Shown: positions 10,613 through 22,507, numbered from the stretch's first letter. The stretch: 64,000 nucleotides of DNA from Moringa oleifera (GCA_021397835.1 JAJFZO010000896.1:2892501-2956500); one strand, 5' to 3'. Made by a program: numbers and translations. The notes: generated from the sequence alone by a model not told the origin.

Positions 10613-12515
10613 GGAGTGTTTGTCCAAAGCTAGGAAGGTCTACCTAAACATGGGGAGACCTTCAAATTTATGGAGAATACTGAGGAAAAACATGTTTGAA
10701 GTTAGGAAATGACTAATAGGGCGTAAAAATCTCCATTTTGAGTGAGGAAGAGTGTTTGGATATATTTTCAATTTTTTTTTTACACTCTTTCTTGCTAGAG
10801 ATTTCTAATTGTAGGAAAAAGTTTAAAACTTTTACGAATGAGTGATGGACAATTTGCTTGAGATTGCAAAGTGAAAATATGGATGCTAAAGTCTTATTTT
10901 TGGTAAAAGCAGACTCCCTACCATCTCATTTAATGGTTTTGACACTCATCCTAAGGAGGCTCTACTTACTTGCTTAGGGATGTTTATTTTTGGATTCTGC
11001 AGAAAACTTGAGGGCTATTATGATGGAAGTTAAGGATTTTGGGATAACTAATAGTTGTTTCATCTTATAACAATATTCAAGAGAGGAAAATAGGCAAAGA
11101 AGTGCCAAAAGAGTCCATTTTATTTTCGTAAGAGTGATTGCATCAAAATGAAAGAAAAATACATATTCAATCAATCTTTCTTTAGTGCCAAGAGTTTCCT
11201 TATTCAATTATTATAAGATCTGATTAATTTAGTTTAGGGGGTAAATAATGAGGTTGGTAGGTTGGTGTAGTGGTGATGAAGCCAAGATTAAGATATGGAC
11301 ATTCCTTTAACACCCTAGCCCTAGTGTCCTTTCGTACCTCCTAAAATGCTGCACACTTTTGCAAGATCATTTGGTTTAGCTCCTCACTATCCTTGAAAGT
11401 AGCTACAACCTCCTCCTTAGTGCAGCCAACTGCTTTAGATGATCAAACTTTACTTTTGAAAATTAAAGTTTATTATTATTTTCTCCATATTTGCTTTAAG
11501 CATAGAAATCTTCTAATTTTTCTGCTTTTTTATAACTGAAGAGATGAGACTTCAATTAAAAATTCAGCTTATCTCTTCCGAGCTTCTTGAAGAGCCCTTT
11601 TAGCCTCTTGAAATAAAGATTTAGCTTGACTCTGAATCTTTTATTCTTCTACTATTAAGGCAGACTCATGGACAACTTAAAACTAGAAAGATTTATAGAT
11701 AAACAAAGAAAAAGGGGAAAATAGATATTATCCAAGCAAAAAAAGGTGAGTTTTACTTGGGTAAGCAGATTGGACATCTTTTCTAGATGCATCCTCCTCT
11801 TGTCTAAAAGCATAGATGAAGTAGAAGCTAGTAAAACCATTGAAAGAATTATTTTCTCAATTTTTAGAGATGGGGAAGAAATGGTGACAATTGGAGACTC
11901 CTAAAAAAAAAGTCAGTAAAAATCACCATCTTAGGTGGAGCACTTTGCTAAGATCTTGCTTTTTAAAGAAACATTATTGCCACTTTCCCCTTCTTAAAGG
12001 AAGAGCCTAGAGGAGTCTTCTTAGCCACCTTCATCACCTCTTCAAAGTTTCTTTTCTCACCTTTAGGCATGATTAAAAAGTGGTCTGCAAAGCAAAAGAA
12101 AAACATGAAGTTAGTGACAATTTGCTAGCAGCATAAAAATTCATATGATAGGAGATAACTCATTACCTGATGATGGAGACTTCAATTCATATAAAGAAAG
12201 GGAGTTAAGAGCTTTGCTAAGAAGGGCTCTCCTGATGGTGAAAAGGAGTCTAGGTAAGGTATAGGAAGGGGTCTCCTGATGGTGAAAAGGAGTCTAGGTA
12301 AGGTAGAGGAAGAATGAGCTAATATAGACTCTAAGGGAGAGTTTGCTAAAGCTATGAATTAAATAAGGGACAAGTTGGAAGGATCTTTAGAGGATAACAT
12401 AGGGAAAAGCTTTTAAGAGACTAGGTAGTGGTGGTCAATCGCATAAGGTTAGTGGCTATTCCTAATTTTTTTTCTCATGTTATGGGTTTTCTCGATTGAG
12501 ATCTCGGTCGTAACA
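10613..12515 (+). repeat. Element B 5' LTR, left-truncated and internally deleted
   Basis: Homology to the 3' LTR begins near 10613 (GGAGTGTTTGTCC against GGAGAGTTTGTCT) and continues to about 12428. The alignment then jumps about 2.3 kb in the 3' LTR, from about 20905 to 23236 (GGTGGTCAATCGCAT against GGTGGCCAATCGCAC), and ends CGTAACA at 12515. The deleted part contains the TATA box retained in the 3' copy at 22508. The first about 215 bp of the LTR are also missing. Confidence 0.8.
11270..12084 (-). pseudogene. Antisense coiled-coil gene relic inside the 5' LTR of element B
   Basis: Read against the element, the sequence has protein-like segments in order. A likely 3' splice site CTTTTGCTTTGCAG lies just before 12084. 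Next comes MPKGEKRNFEEVMKVAKKTP with KKGK (about 12070-11985), then KRRMHLEKMSNLL (about 11800-11762), then ESALIVEE and AKSLFQEAKRALQEARKR (about 11670-11578), then KAVGCTKEEVVATFKDSEEL and VRKDTRARVLKECPYLN (about 11440-11290). The last two segments are rich in heptad-like charged residues. The 3' LTR holds the same segments in the same order at 19780-20601. This resembles the C-terminal half of transposase_28-like antisense ORFs of Tat-lineage elements; that family link is an inference. Stops and frame changes make it a pseudogene. Confidence 0.55.
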
Positions 12516-12516
12516 G

Positions 12517-12534
12517 TTGGCAACTTGATTAAGG
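12517..12534 (+). other. Degenerate primer binding site of element B
   Basis: TTGGCAACTTGATTAAGG follows the LTR end closely. It resembles the Ogre-type PBS TGGCGACTCCACTGGGGA, with most differences being C-to-T or G-to-A changes. The element E site at 59341 (TGATGACTCCACTAAGGA) is an intermediate form. Confidence 0.5.
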
Positions 12535-13185
12535 ATCGAACCCAAAATCTCTAGTTCACAACAAGTTAGCCAAATTTTTGATTTTTTTACTTTATATTTA
12601 TGCTTTATTACCTTAATGTCTTGCTTATTATATCTTATTTGCTTTAATAACTACACATAACATAGCATACACCACAGAGTATAATATAAGTTTTAAACCT
12701 GAGCTTCACTCTTTAGGAGAAATATATGTATCCACGCTTGCGAGAGGAAACCTTTCCTCTACAAAGTTAGTGAAGTATTTCACTCTAATTGAACTAAGGA
12801 CATGTTAGTAATCTCAGATGCTATTCTTCACTGCAATAATAACAAGTCTTAGAGAGCTCTCATTAGTTTCATGAGGGAAAATTAGGAACCTTTAGAAGTT
12901 GATCTTCATTCGTGTAGCCATTGCATATAGTTAACCTAGTATAGAACCATGGTTAAGATTAGAAAAATAAACCTAGTAGGAACATATATGATGAATTATC
13001 GTGTTGGAAATTCATCTTTCTATAATACATTCTTTTATTAATTTCCTAGAAGCATAAGAATTTTACTAGTCTTGGTTAAATTTGAAGACGTCTTGTGCTG
13101 ACCTAAAAATCAATAATTTGAGAAAGAAGATGGCCTGAATACTGAGATTAAGTTACCAATAGAGGTTAAACTGGTAACAAAGAAA
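12535..13185 (+). other. Element B leader, no recognised gene
   Basis: This is the spacer between PBS and the first recognisable ORF1 segment, a normal feature of Ogre elements. I see no coding similarity or repeat in it. Confidence 0.5.
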
Positions 13186-14625
13186 GGTGGCTTAGTAGAG
13201 TTGGCCTCATTAAGGGAAATAATGAATGGAGAAGACCAAAATAAATTTGATGATGAATATGGGTATATTGAGCATTTCTTCAATGTCTTAAAGGAGAAAC
13301 CCATAATCAAAGCGATGTCTAATTTTGGATCCACTTTCATCAACATTTTGGTTTTAGGAATGCAACCTAACCCGACATTGGAGGAGTATACCTAATTGTC
13401 GGAGCTACAACCAGTAATACCCTATAAATTATATATAAGCAAAATGTAGATCCAAGTTGAAAAGTAGTTAAGAAACCTTTTTAGGATATGTAAAACTGAA
13501 GTTGGAAAAGCTATTCATCATCGAGGAGCCCTCAACTACGTTACATAAGAGTTCCTTTTCTCTTACATTAAAGGTCATCTAACAAAAAAGTCGAGAAGGA
13601 AAGGGTTAACAATGGCAATTTATTAGCTTTTAATATTACTTAAAGTGCAAGGCTAAGTAGACATTTCAGCAGTGGACTTCTTGATGGCATGTCTTCATGA
13701 AATAAATCTGGTTCCATTAATATTGGTAGAAACCCTAAGGTCCTTGGGGCATTGCAGGAATAATAAGATAGGATATTTACTAGGAGGAATTCTTTTAATC
13801 TCTACATGGCTCAAAAGCCATCTAAGAATAAATAGGGAAATATCTAAAGTTTAGTGGCAATCGATAAAGACACTTCATGAGGGAGGTAGAAATGAAGACA
13901 TAACCATGCTCGAATGGACAAAAAGCCTTTCCAGCTTGACAGATGAACAATATAGTGGATAATACCTGAGATCTCATACGAGGCTATCTTATTTAGTACA
14001 AAAGGATTCTACTAAGTGTATTTACTCGAGATATGGGGGAATATCAGGTATACACCACTGGTAGTGTTAAAATAGATGGGTGTGAAACAATATGTGCCAG
14101 TCTTTTATGAATTAGTTGAAGGAATATTTAAGTATGATGAAGCATTGACGATTGACAAAATAGAAAAAAAAATAGATAAACTTAGGAAACACCTCATGGA
14201 CTGCCAAAAATCAAATGGGTAAACAACATTACAGTCACTTACATGATGTGGAAAAAGGGTAAAATTCAAGGATTAGTCCCACTAGTATGGTTGCTAATGG
14301 TCAAAACCTATCTAACAAAATCAAGAGAGGTAGAAGCTGAACACTTTTGAAAAGAGAGAGAATCTTGAAAATCTGAAAGAATTAAATGGTAACAAAAGAT
14401 ATCAGCTTTGAAATATGAGGTTTAGATATAAGAGAAGATCATCAAGAAGGCTCAAAAAGAAAAGAAAGAAGCTTCGTTTGAAATTAAGGAATTAAAAGCT
14501 TTTCACACTGAAAAGTCAAAGAATGATGGGAAAGTGCAAAAGATGATCTAGGGGATAGAAGAGCTAAGAAAAGATAGGGACTTTTTCATGAGCAAAAACA
14601 TGGAGATACATAAGGAACTGAAGAG
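13186..14625 (+). pseudogene. Ogre-type ORF1 (broken)
   Basis: ORF1 upstream of gag is a hallmark of Ogre elements; its function is unknown. The segment reads GLVELASLREIMNGEDQNKF with DEYGYIEHFF and MQPNPTLEEYT (13186-13395), matching the ORF1 pattern of EDQ, YGHI, an Asn/Trp-rich middle and PTLEEY. About 300 bp later, VDFLMACLHEINLVPLILVE and ETLRSLGHCRNNKIGYLLGG (about 13665-13800) match the next block. WQSIKTLHEGGRNEDI follows at about 13857, and YTPLVVLK with KQYVPVFYELVEG at about 14050-14130. The end (about 14400-14625) is a charged coiled-coil segment (KKAQKEKKEASFEIKELKAF). Several stops and frameshifts interrupt it. It runs straight into RT at 14626 with no gag or protease. Confidence 0.78.
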
Positions 14626-15260
14626 AAAAGTTGTATGTAGGCTATGAAGATTTGAACAAAGCCAACCTAAAAGATAACTTTCCTTTACCTCACATAGACA
14701 TATTGGTAGACAATATGACAAAATTTTCACTGTTCTCCTTTATGGATGGGTATTCAAGTTATAATCACATCATAATGGCCTTAGAAGATAGGAGAAAGAC
14801 AACCTTTATAACTATGTGGGGTATATTTTACTATCATGTAATGCTATTTGAACTTAAGAATGCAGGGGCTACATATTAAAGGTTATGATAACACTTTTTC
14901 ATGATATGATGCACAAGTCTATAAAAGTGTACGTGGATGATATGATAGCAAAATCTCCTAAGAATGAAAGGCATGTGGAAAACTTGCGATAACTTTTTGA
15001 AAGGCCAAGGCAATACAAGTTGAGATCAAACCCGAATAAGTGTACTTTTAATGTATGATCAGGGACATTATTGAGTTTTATAGTCAGTGAGCAAGGAAGT
15101 GAAAAAGATCTTAATAAAGTGAAAGCCATCATTACCATCGCCAAAACTATAAAAGAATTTAGAGGATTTTTGGGTTGGCTCAATTAAATTTCTAGATTCA
15201 TCTCTCAAATGACAAATATATGTAACTCAATATTTAAGTTATTGAAAAAGAATGATCTAG
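14626..15260 (+). pseudogene. Ogre/Tat reverse transcriptase (N-terminally truncated)
   Basis: The sequence starts inside RT at YVGYEDLNKANLKDNFPLPH, where family members read CVDYRDLNKA, so the first catalytic Asp has become Gly. It continues SFMDGYSSYNHI, TTFITMWGIFYYHVM, KNAGATY, a stop, HDMMHKSIKVYVDD (active-site box at 14930-14941) and MIAKSPKNERHVENL. Then come SNPNKCTFNV and TIKEFRGFLGWLN with a stop, then SRFISQMTN. It is colinear with Tat RT except for the missing start of the domain, and several stops interrupt it. Together with the missing gag and protease this points to one deletion between ORF1 and RT. Confidence 0.88.
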
Positions 15261-16300
15261 GAAATGAATCAAAGAATATTAGCAAGCTTTTGATAAAATC
15301 AAAGTATATGTGAGAAATCCCCAAGTATTGTTGCCACAAGTGCCTAATTTGCCCTTCTTTTGTATCTAACAATATATGAAAGTTCATTAGGATGTCTACT
15401 AGCATAACATGACAATCCAAAAAACAAAGAATATGCCATCTATTATCAAGTAAGAAAATTACTAATTATGAGGGCAATTATTTATCAATTGTAAAGATAT
15501 GCTATGCAATGGCTTAGCCAACCTAGAGGTTTTGATAACATTTGAGCCATACCACAAGGATCATTACCAGGCTGGATCTTATAAAATATATATTTTAAAA
15601 ACAATCTTTATTAGGAAGATTAGCATGACGGCAAGTCTTCTTATCAAAATTTAAGCTAATATATGTTTCTTAGAAAACTATTAAAAGTAGTGTTATATCA
15701 TATCTCTTAGTAGATCGCTCCAGTAATGAATATCAACTAGTAAATTTTGATTTTTTTTGACAAAAATCTAATGACAATTACTAAAGGGCCAAAAGAATTT
15801 TGGCATATGTATTTCGATGGAGCCTTCAATATTCTCAGCCATGGCATTGGAGTAATGTTGAGATCTCCAAAAGGGTTGTATTACTTATTAACATAGTAAA
15901 GTATGAAGCATGCATCATGAAGTTGCATGTGGTAATTAGTAAAAGGTAACTCATATAATAGTATTTGGTAATTCGGCCTTAGTGATATCGTAGTTGAAAG
16001 GCAGTTGGATGGCTAGAAACTAAGAATTAATGAAATATTGTTCCTTGGTAAAAGAATTGATCATGAACTTTGAAGAGATAACCTTCTAGTGTCTACCTAG
16101 AGAAGAAAACCAAATAAATGATGCTTTAGTAACATTGACTTCCATGCTCCAAGTAAATGATCCATCATTGGTATTACCAATAAAAATGAGCATTCAAGAT
16201 TCACTAGCATATTGCACTACGATTGAAGGAAAGGCCCAAGAAAAACCATATTATTATGATATTTAGAAATATCTGAAAAGCTGATAGTGTCTAGAAAATG
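15261..16300 (+). pseudogene. RNase H region of element B (decayed, two RNase H-like segments)
   Basis: After RT the connection domain and a gypsy RNase H remnant are recognisable at DNA level to about 15720 (the parallel relic at 25800-26260 is similar). At about 15785-15890 the text GPKEFWHMYFDGAFN and HGIGVMLRSPKG follows. It matches the start of the second, archaeal-type RNase H that Tat elements carry after the first (WxxYFDGA with GxGIGxxLxSP). Stops and frame shifts are frequent; the remainder to about 16300 is only weakly readable. Confidence 0.65.
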
Positions 16301-16639
16301 CTACAAAAAACACTAAGAAGATGTAAAGATGATTAGGTACGAATTTTGTTTTAGATAATGAAACTCCATACATGAGAAGTTTTAATCAAATACTGCTTTG
16401 ATGTGCAAATAAAAATGGGTTCATTACGATAATAAAAGAAACCCATGAAAGAGCGTGTGATACTCACACCAATAGATCGAAAAATAGCTAAACGAATCAC
16501 ACGGACAGTACACTTCTAAATGGTTATGGAGCAAACTATATTTAATATATAAGAAAATACCACAAATACCAAATTTATAGAGATAAAATACATGCTCCGC
16601 CATTTCTTTTGCGTATGATAAATTCACCATGGCCATTCT

Positions 16640-17480
16640 TCATATGTGGCTCTAACATAATCGGACCCATATCTCCGAAGGCTTCCAATGAACACTGATT
16701 TTTTTTGGTCATTTTACTAAATAGGTAAAGGTTAGGTCCTATTTCCATATTACGAAGACTACAGTGAATCGATTCTTGAAAAAAAAATTATTTGTATATA
16801 TGGGTCCTCAGATAGAATCATCTCAGATAATGTAGCCAACTTGAACAATAAAGACATGAAAGAAATATGTGCCTAATTAAACACAAAGTACTAAAATTCT
16901 TCCCCTATAGACCTAAGATGAATGGAGTTATAGAAGCTGCTAATAAGAAAATTAAAAAGATCATTCGAAAGATGATAGTGACATAAAAAGATTGGCATGA
17001 CATGTTGCCTTTAGCCCTACATGCTTATAAAACTTCAGTGAGGACGTCAACTAGGGCAACATCCCATTCTTCAGTATGCAGTACGAAAGCGATATCACTA
17101 ATAGAAATGCAAATTCCATCCTTAAGGGTTATCATACTTAACTAGACGAAGCTAAATGGATTAGATCACAATATAAGAAGCTAAAATTGACAGATGAAAA
17201 AAGATTAAGAGTTATTATTAGTGAGTGCAACTTAATCAAGCAAAATGGAGAGGTCGTATAGTAAGAAGGTGTTTTGAGCAACTTAAAGTAGGGCAAAGGG
17301 TTCTAAAATGCATACCTGAAAATGTGATAGACTCAAGGATAAATGGCTACCCAATTGGGATGGGCCATATATGCCAGAAAAAGCTTTCTATAGAAGATCA
17401 CCTATTTTGTAGAAAATGGATAGGGAAAAGCTACTAAGCCTAATAAATTCAAACATTGTCAAGAAGTACTATGCATAAAG
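16640..17480 (+). pseudogene. Integrase of element B (decayed)
   Basis: The catalytic core is recognised from SSDRIISDNVANLNNKDMKE (second catalytic Asp, about 16808-16862) and SSPYRPKMNGVIEAANKKI (catalytic Glu of the family VEAANK motif, about 16898-16954). KDWHDMLPLALHAYKTS follows at about 16988. A C-terminal part with PNWDGPYMPEKAF and NSNIVKKYYA follows to about 17478. The N-terminal zinc module is not readable. Several in-frame stops are present. Confidence 0.82.
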
Positions 17481-18906
17481 TTTTTTTTATCTTTTAAATA
17501 GGGAAGTTTAATGTATTAAGTAGTCATTTTTAAGAAGAAGTTGACCTAACAGGTGTCAATTAGTGAGGAAGTGAAAGTTCATTCTTTTGTACATACCTTG
17601 AAATGAAAATTATTCATTACTATATCCCATTGATGCATTATATGTTATTTGTATGAATGTATGCTTAAATATCTACTCAAAACAATTTTAACCTCAAAAT
17701 GAAGATGACTTTCTAAAAAGAAGGTAATCTTCATAAAATTAAGGGCAAAGAACATTTTTTAGGGGAAAAGATTCAAAAGAAGTACAACTTAAGGAGTATA
17801 CTTAGGGAATACCTTGATTGAGGGAATCCTAAATCACTAACTATATTGATTATTTTTTAGTAGTTATTATTTCCAAAAAGGAAGTGAAAGGTTGAAAGGA
17901 GAGAGAAAAAATGAAAAAGTTTTTGTAAATAAGTTATATGCTTTGATAACTAAGTAAAAGTTTTTTCCCAAAAAAAGGAGAGAAAAATCCTCAATGGAAA
18001 AGAACATAAGACAACTATCATTCCTAATGGTCTTGTTTTCTTTTCTTTTCTTTTTTTTCAAAAGAAGAAGAAAAAATGCATCAAAGATAAAATTCTATCA
18101 ATTTTTAAACAATTATTGCAAGAATAAGAGTCTTTTCCTAACTGAATCAGTACTTTAGGATGAATGTGATTGCTTCATGATGGTTACCGTAAATTTGAAA
18201 CAATAAGAAAAATGTGAATCATTTCGCAACTAATTTGATACCTTAGGTGAACCACCTCCTAACAATTACCAAATTGAGAGCAACGGGATAAATATGAATC
18301 ACTTCTTAGTTGACCTCATTAATGGGAAGAATGTGAATTGTTTCTTAGTTAACTCTACAAATTCAGTACACTAAAGAGGAATGCGAATTGCTTTTTGGTG
18401 GAAGTACTAAGCAAAAATGATAGGGAGAATGTGAATCGCTTCTTAATCGATTACATAAACTCGATACCTCAAGTTGAATGAAAATCGCTTCTTGAAGATA
18501 GTTGAAATTGAAGTTGTAGGATGAACATGAATCGCTTCCTATTTGACTCTACTTATGCCGAAGGATGAAAAAACAAATAAAGACAAAAAGACAACAAAAA
18601 AAAAAAAGTGAATCATTTCGTGAATGATCTGATAAATTTAATACCTTAGGTTGAATGTGAATTACTTTTTGAGGTTACCAAAATGAGGACGTAGGATGAA
18701 TAATCAAGAAAAAAAAAGGAAAAGAGAAAAAAGAAAAGGGAATTAAAGAAAATAAAGAAAAGAAATGGAAAAGAAATAAAATAAAAATGAAAAAAAGAGA
18801 AAAAAGAAGAAAAAAGAGAAAAAAGAAAAATAGGGAGTTTGAGGAAGAATTCATCAGGATAAAATTTGTCATCTTTTGATATTTGTTTCATTTTCGATCC
18901 TCGAAA
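17481..18906 (+). other. 3' UTR of element B with diverged tandem repeats and purine tract
   Basis: No protein similarity is visible. Bases 18120-18700 are built of diverged units, each holding a variant of GAATGTGAATCGCTTCTTA followed by a short spacer that often contains GATACCTTAGGT. About nine such motifs occur at roughly 50-80 bp steps. Bases 18705-18840 are almost pure purine. Repeat arrays between integrase and PPT are known for Ogre and other Tat elements. Confidence 0.7.
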
Positions 18907-18924
18907 ACAAACAAAGAGGGGTAG
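18907..18924 (+). other. Polypurine tract of element B
   Basis: ACAAACAAAGAGGGGTAG lies directly before the LTR start TGTTGATACTCAAATTT. The AAGAGGGG core next to a TGTTGAYAC LTR start is the usual Ogre arrangement. Confidence 0.8.
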
Positions 18925-19779
18925 TGTTGATACTCAAATTTCGCCTCTACTACAATTATAAAAACCAAAGGTATCATTGCCAACAAACAATCTAAAGAAT
19001 AGTATTGTCACTCTTGAAGTATATCATTCAAATGCAGGATATGATAGGTGAGCTCCCAAAAGAAAAATGTAGAGTTTCAAGATTTACATTTGGCAGTCTT
19101 TGACACTCACCCTAAGAAGAATTTTCTTGGAGCTAGGAGAGTTTGTCTAAAAATTAGGAGGCCTTCAAATTTATAGAGAAGACTAAGGAAAAACATGTTT
19201 AAAGTTAAGAAATGACTAATAGGACATAAAAATCTCCATTTTGAGTAAGGCAAAATGTCTAGATACATTTACAGCTTTTCTTTGACTCTCTTCCCTACTA
19301 AAGCCTCCCACAATAGAGGAAAGAATTTTTAGAAATGATTGATGGATAGTCTACGTGGTATGGGAAAGTGAAAATATGGATGCAAAAGTCTTAGTTAATT
19401 TTGGTACAAGCAGACTCTTCACCTTTTTATTTAACGTTTTTGGCACTCATCCTAAAGAAAGTCTTCTTATTTGCTTAGGGATGTCTATTTTTAGATTTTG
19501 TAAAAGTCTTAAAGGTTTCTATGATGAAAATTGAAGATTTTGAGATAATTAATAGTTCTTTCATCTTACAATGGTATTCAACAAAGGAGAATAGAAAAAA
19601 AAATTGCAAAAAAGAGTTCATTTTATTCCTATAAAAGTGATTACATCAAAATGAAAGGAAAATACATATTCAATCAATCTTCTCTAATTTAAAGAGCCTA
19701 GAAAGATGAAGACAAAACTCCCCAGAGGATAAGTCATCATAGGAGTAACTTAGTAGGTAGAGGATGAGCATGGTGTAAT

Positions 19780-20601
19780 GGTGATGAATCAAAATGGAAG
19801 TGTGGATATCCTTCCAATGCTTAGTCTTGGTGTCCTTCTGCACCTCTTAGAACACATTTGCATACTCTTCAAAGATTATTTTGTTTAGCTTCTCACTATC
19901 TTTGAAAGCTGTTACAACCTTCTCTTTAGTTGTAGCCAATTACTTTAGATGATTTGACTTTAGTTTCTCCTACTGGGAACTAAAGTCTATTATTATTTTC
20001 TCCATCTCTATCTTTAGCATAGAAATCTATTAATTTGCATGTTATTTTTATAGATGAAGAGAGGAGCCTTCAGCTAACAATACAGCTTCTATCTTTCGAG
20101 CTTCTTCAAGAGCCCTCTCAACCTCTTGAAAAACAAATTCAACTTAACTTTAAATCTTTGTATCTTTTTATTATTAGGACAGACTCTTGGCTAGTTAAGA
20201 ACCATAATGATTTACAGATAAGCAAAGAAAAAAAGGAAAACAATTATTGTCCAAGAAAAAGAGGGTAAGTTTTACCTTGACAAGCAAGTTGGACATATTT
20301 TCCAAATGCATCCTCTTTTTATCTCAGAGCATAGATGACATAAAAGTAGGTAGAACCATTCCATGAATCTTGATGTCTAAGATTAGGGAAGAAATGGTGA
20401 TAGTTGCAGGCTCCAGTTAAGATGAAAAGTTAACAAAAGTCACCATCTTGGGTGAAACACTTTACTAGAATCTTACTTTCTGAAGAAACAGTGTTACCAA
20501 TTTCCCTTTCTTAGAGGAAGAGCTTGGAGGTGTCTTCTCAGCCACCTCCACCACCTCTTTAAAGTTTCTTTTCTCAACCCTAGGCATGATTAAGAAGTGC
20601 T
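19780..20601 (-). pseudogene. Antisense coiled-coil gene relic inside the 3' LTR of element B
   Basis: This is the LTR partner of the relic at 11270-12084. The 3' splice-like site CTTTTGCTTTACAG precedes 20601. MPRVEKRNFKEVVEVAEKTP and SSSSKKGKLVTLFLQKVRF follow (about 20587-20470). DKKRMHLENMSNLLVK at about 20325-20278 is followed by a possible donor GTAAAAC. VEFVFQEVERALEEARKIEA lies at about 20140-20080, and TKEKVVTAFKDSEKLNKIIF with EVQKDTKTKHWKDIH at about 19940-19810. The readable frame is longer here than in the 5' copy. Upstream on the minus strand, 20880-21400, only weak hydrophobic fragments remain where an N-terminal half would be. Function is unknown; relation to transposase_28-type antisense ORFs of Tat elements is an inference. 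Confidence 0.55.
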
Positions 20602-22507
20602 CTGTAAAGCAAAAGAAAAAAAGAAATTAGTGGCAATTTGCTAAGAGCATAAAAATTCATATCATAATGGATAACTTATTGCCTAATGATGGAGACTCCA
20701 ATTCATGTAAAGAAAGGGGATTAAGAGCTTTTCCAAAAAGGGGTGTTCTAATGGGGGAAGGGAGTCCAAGTAAGGTATGAGAAGAATAAAGTGATGCAGA
20801 CTTTAAGCGAGAGTCTACTAATGCTGAAGATTGAATAAAGGGCCAATTGGAAAGCTCTCTTAAGGATGACATAAAGGGAAGCTCTTGGGAGTCTAGGTGG
20901 GAGTGTGCTTTAATTATCTAGGCCTTCTTAAAGTAGACGGATAAAAGCAAAGTCATCTTGTTAGTTGCTAGGGTTTTCTTGAAAGCATCAAGAGACTCAA
21001 AGAGGGTGGTATTATCGTTATAGTTCTAGTTAGGGAAGGTCCATTAGTTAATTCTTGTAAGAATCCTATTCTAGAGCACCCAAAAGTAAGATTGTCTAAA
21101 TTACTTTTAGCAAGTTAAAGGTAGAAGCTAGGTCTTTTGGAAGAAAAATACGAGAATCTCTTAGGGTAGCCTATGAAAGTTTCTAGTTGCTTTAGCTTGA
21201 AGACTTTAAAAAATAACAAAGGTAAAAACTTCAAAATTCCTAAATCTAAGCACTTAGAAGAGAAGGCAACTGTGATCTTTTAAGAGTTAGGAATCTGTTG
21301 AGAAAGAGATACTCAATAATTTTTGACAAACTACTCTAAATAGGGAGTTTAGAAGGAGTCTCAAGCCACCTTTAAGACACTACTAGAAAACATAAAAAGT
21401 GCTTGGCTTTTCAAATTAGCGCCTCTCATCCGAGATGGGTATCACCATGCCCATTGAGGCAGGCATCCTATAAATTTTCCTAATTCTAACCAAGTCCTTA
21501 TTGGTAACTACTAAAGGACTAACAAATTTCATAATAAACTAAAGTACACAAATAAAATGAGTAAAAAAAGGTGAAGATTACCTAAGAGAGAAAGAAAGCT
21601 TTACCATAAGAGAGTAAAATGGAGTTTCTAGGGTAGAAAAATGAAGGAAATTATGGGGAAAAAGTGGAAAAATGCGAAGAAAATGACTTTAAGGAAATTA
21701 ATCTTTGGCAAAAAGCAATCGCAAAGAATAATATCTTTAAGATTAATGCTACTGACGTGACACAATGATCTGATGTGGCACGGTATGGTTAAGCACCCTT
21801 ATGATGAAGTACAAAATAATGGTTGACAATAAACGGAGTAACTAATGCGGCAGTACAGACCATGTAGTATGGTATCCAAAGGCGATGCTGTTGACATGAA
21901 GAAAGACAGTTCTGCTGATTCACCCTTTAATAAATGACATTGTAGAACACTAGTGGATAACGGTACCACATCAATCCAAAGCATAGCAAGAGGTGATATG
22001 GCATGAGATGATGACTTGGCTGCAAATGAGTAAGGGTAGACTTACCTAGTTAGCTGAAATTCCACACATAACAGAAGACCCACTTACGTGACAGTCTACA
22101 TGAAGGCAACACACTTTACAAATCAACTCAAGCTAAGTTCTTTAACAAAAAGATATGTTTCACATTGAAAATCTTACAAAAAAGGTTGAATTACATGAGA
22201 AAATTGAAGCTTATTGCTTGAAATGGGAATCGAGCCTAAATTTAAAAGAATTAGGAAACATAGCGAAGGTCACTAGGCAATACCTAAACTAGAACAGATA
22301 AAATTAAAGGCATCATCACATCAAAATGAGGCTAAAAAGCAAAATAAAAATAAACTCAAAACTAGCGAATGCATTTCAGTAAAGTCTCAAAACACCTCTT
22401 AAAGTGAAGCCAACATTACTGAAGAATTGGAAGCAAATGTTACTTACGCACACTGCACTCTTCTAATTAGCTTGCCATTTACTGTTAACCTATGCTGACG
22501 AAGAGCC

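Noticed and set aside
18646..18891. Minus-strand frames rich in Phe that look like membrane proteins
   Set aside because: They are translations of the purine tract next to the PPT.
21383..21420. CACTACTAGAAAA at a possible CACTA transposon end
   Set aside because: No matching inverted end, subterminal repeats or 3-bp target duplication was found, and the sequence lies inside the element B LTR.
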